Notes under the pieces: generated by a model
The model's input: only the letters and a program-made list of their open reading frames with translations
What the model was told of the DNA's origin: nothing
Databases searched by the model: none
Shown: piece after piece, positions 60,954 to 64,000 of the stretch
Layout of the letters: every line of letters begins with the position of its first letter
How positions within the stretch are numbered: position 1 is the stretch's first letter
Assembly: GCF_001610975.1 (NCBI RefSeq)
Contig: NZ_CP013342.1
Coordinates: 1,488,001-1,552,000, forward strand
From: Sphingopyxis terrae subsp. terrae NBRC 15098
Lineage (GTDB): Bacteria; Pseudomonadota; Alphaproteobacteria; Sphingomonadales; Sphingomonadaceae
Length of the DNA stretch: 64,000 bases
Direction of reading: 5' to 3'
Translations under genes and position numbers: made by a program

Positions 60954-62491
60954 GACGCCGTTCCTGCCTGGAGGATGCGTGCGCGTAAATCCCGCGCGGC
61001 GGCGAGCGGGATGGCGGGGATTTCATGCGCGCCGAGCGCGCTGCCGCCGGGCACGCCGAAAACGAGGGTTGCAAGGCCGAGCGGGCGGAGGAGGAAATCG
61101 GTCTTGATATCGACGCTCTGCACCGACGCGTGCGGCAGCAGCGTCGTCTTCGGCTTCCACCAGCCGCGGCGAATCACCACCATCTCGCCAAGGTCGGTCC
61201 ACAGATGAAAGCGCGTCGCGAACAGCGCCCCGGCCGCGAGCAGGGGAGCAGCGATCAGGCCGAGCCAGCCGACCGCATTGCCCAGAATCAGCGCGATGGT
61301 TCCGCCGGTCGCCGCCGCGACCGCGCCGATCACCGGACCGATGGCGATGATGCGGTGGCTGTGTTGCCACGTCTCGCCGGGGCCGGGGCGCGGCATCGCA
61401 ACCTCGGCGAGCACCCGGTCGATTTCGGCGAGTCGGCCGAAGGGGACGACCTGATGGTCGGGTTCCTTCGCACCGTCGCTCGCCAGGCTTTGCAGGCGCA
61501 GTTCGTGCCAGCCGAAGCGCTGTCGCAGCCAGCCGGTGACAAGGATCGCCGCCTGCACGCGCTTGACCGGCATCGCCACGTCGGTGCGCGTCGTCAGCCC
61601 ACGCGTGCGGCGCAGCGCACGCGGTTCGCGCACGAGACGAAAGCCCCAGTTGGCGAAGACCATCATCGCGATCCCGCTCGCAAAGCCGATGACGAGCAGC
61701 GACAGGAGCGCGCCGATACCGGCGACCCAGCGATGCGCGAGCACCCAATTGTCGAGGCCATAGCCTTCGGCCAGATCGACCCAGTCGACGGGGTTGAAGA
61801 CGTTGAAATCGAACGGCAGCAGATTGTCAAACAGCTGCATCGACGCGCCGACAACCGCGAGCGCGGCGAGCGAGAAGTTGAACAGGCCCGCGACGAGCAG
61901 CCGGCGCGGATCCATTGCGAAGAGCAGCCGGTCCTCCGCGGCATCGCCGCCGCCTTCGATTGCGACGCCCGAGGGATCGGCAACCTGCGTGTCGGCGGCA
62001 TCGCTGCGCCAGGCGCGGATCGCGCCGCGCAGCGCCTGCGCTTCGTCGAACCCAATGGCATCGAGATCGCCGTCGCCTTCCTTGCCGCCGCCCGCGCCGG
62101 TTTCGAAATCGACCTTGGCGATGCCCAGCGCGCGCGCGATCAGCCCCTGTTCGATACTGACGTCCTGGATGCGGTCGAAGGGGATGGTGCGGTGCTGGCG
62201 CGCGAACACGCCGCTTTCGATCACCACCGCATCATCGGTCACGGCATAGCGGAAGCGCAGCCAGGCAGCGATCGCGACGAGCAGCGACAACAGCAGAAAG
62301 GCGAGCAGCGCGGGAACGACATAGGCCCATTTGCCCGCAAAGCCGATCGCCGCCAGCGCGGGCAGAAAATTGAGCGAACGCGGGCCGAGCTTGACGATCG
62401 CCAGCGCCAGCGTCGCCGGGTGCAGGCGCTGCCAGTCGGGTTCGACATCGGCCGCCCGCGCGGGCGCCGCGGCAGGTTCGCCCTCGCTCAT
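60950..62491 (-). CDS. PH-domain membrane protein (YdbT-like)
   Basis: The 513-residue protein has repeated bacterial PH domains next to membrane helices: RYAVTDDAVVIESGVFARQH then RTIPFDRIQDVSIEQGLIAR is the first copy, FATRFHLWTDLGEMVVIRRG then LLPHASVQSVDIKTDFLLRP the last. This is the YdbT type, paired with the smaller YdbS-like gene at 62488. Function is not established; envelope homeostasis is suspected in Firmicutes. I start at ATG 62491, which overlaps the YdbS-like stop. Confidence 0.88.
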   Translation of the reverse strand: MSEGEPAAAPARAADVEPDWQRLHPATLALAIVKLGPRSLNFLPALAAIGFAGKWAYVVPALLAFLLLSLLVAIAAWLRFRYAVTDDAVVIESGVFARQHRTIPFDRIQDVSIEQGLIARALGIAKVDFETGAGGGKEGDGDLDAIGFDEAQALRGAIRAWRSDAADTQVADPSGVAIEGGGDAAEDRLLFAMDPRRLLVAGLFNFSLAALAVVGASMQLFDNLLPFDFNVFNPVDWVDLAEGYGLDNWVLAHRWVAGIGALLSLLVIGFASGIAMMVFANWGFRLVREPRALRRTRGLTTRTDVAMPVKRVQAAILVTGWLRQRFGWHELRLQSLASDGAKEPDHQVVPFGRLAEIDRVLAEVAMPRPGPGETWQHSHRIIAIGPVIGAVAAATGGTIALILGNAVGWLGLIAAPLLAAGALFATRFHLWTDLGEMVVIRRGWWKPKTTLLPHASVQSVDIKTDFLLRPLGLATLVFGVPGGSALGAHEIPAIPLAAARDLRARILQAGTAS

Positions 62492-63018
62492 GCGAAGTCG
62501 GTCTGGATGTGGTGGCGGATCGTCTCGCGCATCGCGGCGGCGAGATCGGACCGCAGGCCAGGCAGCGTCACCGTGCTGTTGTGCGTCCCCGAGGTATGGA
62601 CGACAAGGTGCGACAGGCCGAACCATCGCTCGATCGGCCCCTGCCCGACGTCGATGTGCTGGACGCGCACGAAGGGGACGATGGTGTCGGTGCGGAACAT
62701 CCAGCCGCGCGCGACGCGCAATTGCCCCGTGCCGATGTGATAGCCCCACCGCTGCATCCGGCGCGACGGCAGCATGACGATGACGAGGAGCGCGACCAGC
62801 CAGGCCAGCGCGGTGAGCAGGCCGAACGGGCCGCCAATGCTGCGGATCAGCAGCGCGTCGGCGACGCTCGCGCCGATCGCCAGCGGGACGGCGTTGAGCG
62901 CCGCGGCGATACGCAGAACGTGGCGATAGGCGGGATCGACCGGGTCGAGCCCCTCCACCGCGTTGAGCGCATCGGGTGCGAAAGGGTCGATGGGCGGCGC
63001 GGCGTCGGTATCGGTCAT
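62488..63018 (-). CDS. PH-domain membrane protein (YdbS-like)
   Basis: The 176-residue protein has two membrane helices (about residues 45-85) and one bacterial PH domain, GYHIGTGQLRVARGWMFRTD then TIVPFVRVQHIDVGQGPIER and LVVHTSGTHNSTVTLPGL. It forms a coupled pair with the larger YdbT-like gene. No enzymatic motif is present. Confidence 0.9.
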   Translation of the reverse strand: MTDTDAAPPIDPFAPDALNAVEGLDPVDPAYRHVLRIAAALNAVPLAIGASVADALLIRSIGGPFGLLTALAWLVALLVIVMLPSRRMQRWGYHIGTGQLRVARGWMFRTDTIVPFVRVQHIDVGQGPIERWFGLSHLVVHTSGTHNSTVTLPGLRSDLAAAMRETIRHHIQTDFA

Positions 63019-63043
63019 TGCCCTTCGTTAAGCGCAGCGCCCC

Positions 63044-64000
63044 CTATGGCACAACAATATTGAAGCGCGGGTCGGCGGGCGGGTGCATCGCGAACCACGA
63101 CAGAAAGGCCATGCGGTCGCCCTCGATGCGGATCGCGCCCGATTGCATGAGCGCCGGAAACTGCGCCTGGCCGAGCATCACATCGTCGAGCGTGCTGCGA
63201 TCGAGCGTGATCGTCGCGGTCGGCGCGGCGTCGGTGACGCCATAGCGCGGGAATTCGACCCCGCCCTCGACGACGACCGCGACGCTTTCCTTGCTGTCGG
63301 GCATCACGAACTGGAACACGCCCTTCTGCGCCGCGCCCTTCACCGCGTCGAAGCGGGTAGCAAGCGAATCGAAGAAGACCGCAGTCGGGATCGCGCTGAT
63401 GAACGACCGGCTCTGGCCGTTGCTGGTGCCGCCAGCGACCGCATTGCCGCGCAGCGTTGCGGCGGCGGCGAGATAATAGTTGCGCCACGCTCCCGATTCG
63501 GCCTGATAACCGAGCTGGTCATAGGCCGAGGCGAGCGCCGCGCGCGCCGCCTGATTGTCGGGCGCCGCGAAGACGAGCTTGTTCAGCATTTCGGCCGCCC
63601 AGCGATAATCGCCCTTGGCGATGGCGTCCTTGCCCGCTGCGAGCAGCTTGTCGGGGCCGCCCGCAAGCGCGACATATTTGGGCGCGCTCTCTTCGGGCGG
63701 CAGCGGGTTGAAATTGGCCGGATTGCCGTCCCACCAGCCGAAATAGCGCTGATAGGTCGCCTTCATGTCGTGATTGAGGGTGCCATAATAACCGCGCGTC
63801 GAAAAATCGCTTCCCTGCACCATCGCTTCGGGGGTCTGGTCGGCCAGCTCATGCAGCGTCGCGCCCCGGTTGGCGAGAAACAGGGTACGATCGTGGACGT
63901 AGCGATAGGCGTCGCGCTGGTTCGTGAGCAGCGTGCGGACCTCGCCCGCCCCCCATGTCGGCCAATGGTGCGATCCCATCGCAACCTCGGCGCTGCCGCC
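63044..64000 (-). CDS. Alkyl/aryl sulfatase (SDS hydrolase type), C-terminal part
   Basis: The gene runs off the right edge; 318 codons remain. AMGSHHWPTWGAGEV at the edge is the conserved segment after the metallo-beta-lactamase domain of BDS1/SdsA1-type alkyl sulfatases. The following region with YGTLNHDMKATYQRYFGWWD is the dimerisation domain, and the last 120 residues (GVFQFVMPDSKESVAVVVEG to AIRIEGDRMAFLSWF) are the SCP2-like domain that binds the alkyl chain. It hydrolyses alkyl sulfates to alcohol and sulfate, probably in the periplasm; the signal peptide and zinc site lie outside the window. Confidence 0.93.
   Translation of the reverse strand, partial: GGSAEVAMGSHHWPTWGAGEVRTLLTNQRDAYRYVHDRTLFLANRGATLHELADQTPEAMVQGSDFSTRGYYGTLNHDMKATYQRYFGWWDGNPANFNPLPPEESAPKYVALAGGPDKLLAAGKDAIAKGDYRWAAEMLNKLVFAAPDNQAARAALASAYDQLGYQAESGAWRNYYLAAAATLRGNAVAGGTSNGQSRSFISAIPTAVFFDSLATRFDAVKGAAQKGVFQFVMPDSKESVAVVVEGGVEFPRYGVTDAAPTATITLDRSTLDDVMLGQAQFPALMQSGAIRIEGDRMAFLSWFAMHPPADPRFNIVVP

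Noticed and set aside
1..64000. CRISPR arrays, insertion sequences, prophage genes
   Set aside because: No regularly spaced repeats, transposase motifs or phage structural genes were seen on either strand.

Overview
The window looks like a chromosomal segment of a GC-rich alphaproteobacterium of the Sphingomonadales, with a Sphingopyxis-like character. The basis is the protein families present (a TonB-dependent receptor of sphingomonad type, FixL/FixJ/FNR regulators, a CC0125/CC1285-type lipoprotein) and the strong third-position GC, which creates long antisense open frames. Genus is inference; no 16S gene or plasmid function is present. Products were assigned by reading motifs, not by database search.

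Layout. (1) 0-13.3 kb: after the tail of a PhoD-like phosphatase, a catabolic cluster: CaiB/BaiF-type acyl-CoA racemase/transferase (-), then iron alcohol dehydrogenase, acyl-CoA ligase, Baeyer-Villiger monooxygenase and quinone-oxidoreductase-like enzyme (+), then TonB receptor, metallo-hydrolase and P450 (-), and a TetR regulator (-). Three near-identical operator-like sites lie at the three control points (1993, 12471, 13301). This suggests one TetR regulon for uptake and oxidation of a hydrophobic cyclic or ketone-forming compound. (2) 13.6-20.7 kb: a LuxR regulator, an arsenic operon (arsR-arsC-acr3-arsH) with a doubled ArsR box, cytochrome b561 with a membrane-tethered LuxR protein, and a SulP transporter. 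(3) 20.8-58.9 kb: a long stress/low-oxygen island. It carries FixL (heme-PAS kinase), FixJ, a free FixJ-type DNA-binding domain and an FNR-type regulator. Around them lie three universal stress proteins, a single-domain response regulator, Hsp20, BON protein, P-type ATPase, thioredoxin 2, ABC efflux genes, an erythromycin-esterase/hydrolase/phosphoribosyltransferase operon, L,D-transpeptidases, a zinc alcohol dehydrogenase, an RNase-like beta-CASP protein, two metal-transport-type membrane proteins and a complete agmatine deiminase operon (putrescine carbamoyltransferase, antiporter, agmatine deiminase, carbamate kinase). (4) 59-64 kb: ordinary core genes: tRNA-Glu, recJ, two PH-domain membrane proteins and the C-terminal part of an alkyl sulfatase.

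How it fits together. A TACGTA-centred motif, often followed about 4-7 bases later by TTCC/TCC and ATTC, recurs in intergenic DNA of region 3, upstream of at least ten transcription units and never seen by me inside a gene. Three copies match TAMGTAG, which I recall as the rhizobial FixJ site. I infer that FixLJ, with the FNR protein, runs a dormancy-like programme here, comparable in content to the mycobacterial DosR regulon: stress proteins, cell-wall cross-linking, and ATP from agmatine.

The island also shows decay. A MocR regulator is fused to the last codons of a succinate-semialdehyde dehydrogenase. A large acyl-CoA synthetase/acetyltransferase gene is reduced to its two ends. A phosphoribosyl-pyrophosphate-synthetase-like gene survives only as a fragment. 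An in-frame amber codon splits a secreted protein. Several very short reading frames with good ribosome binding sites overlap the start of the next gene.
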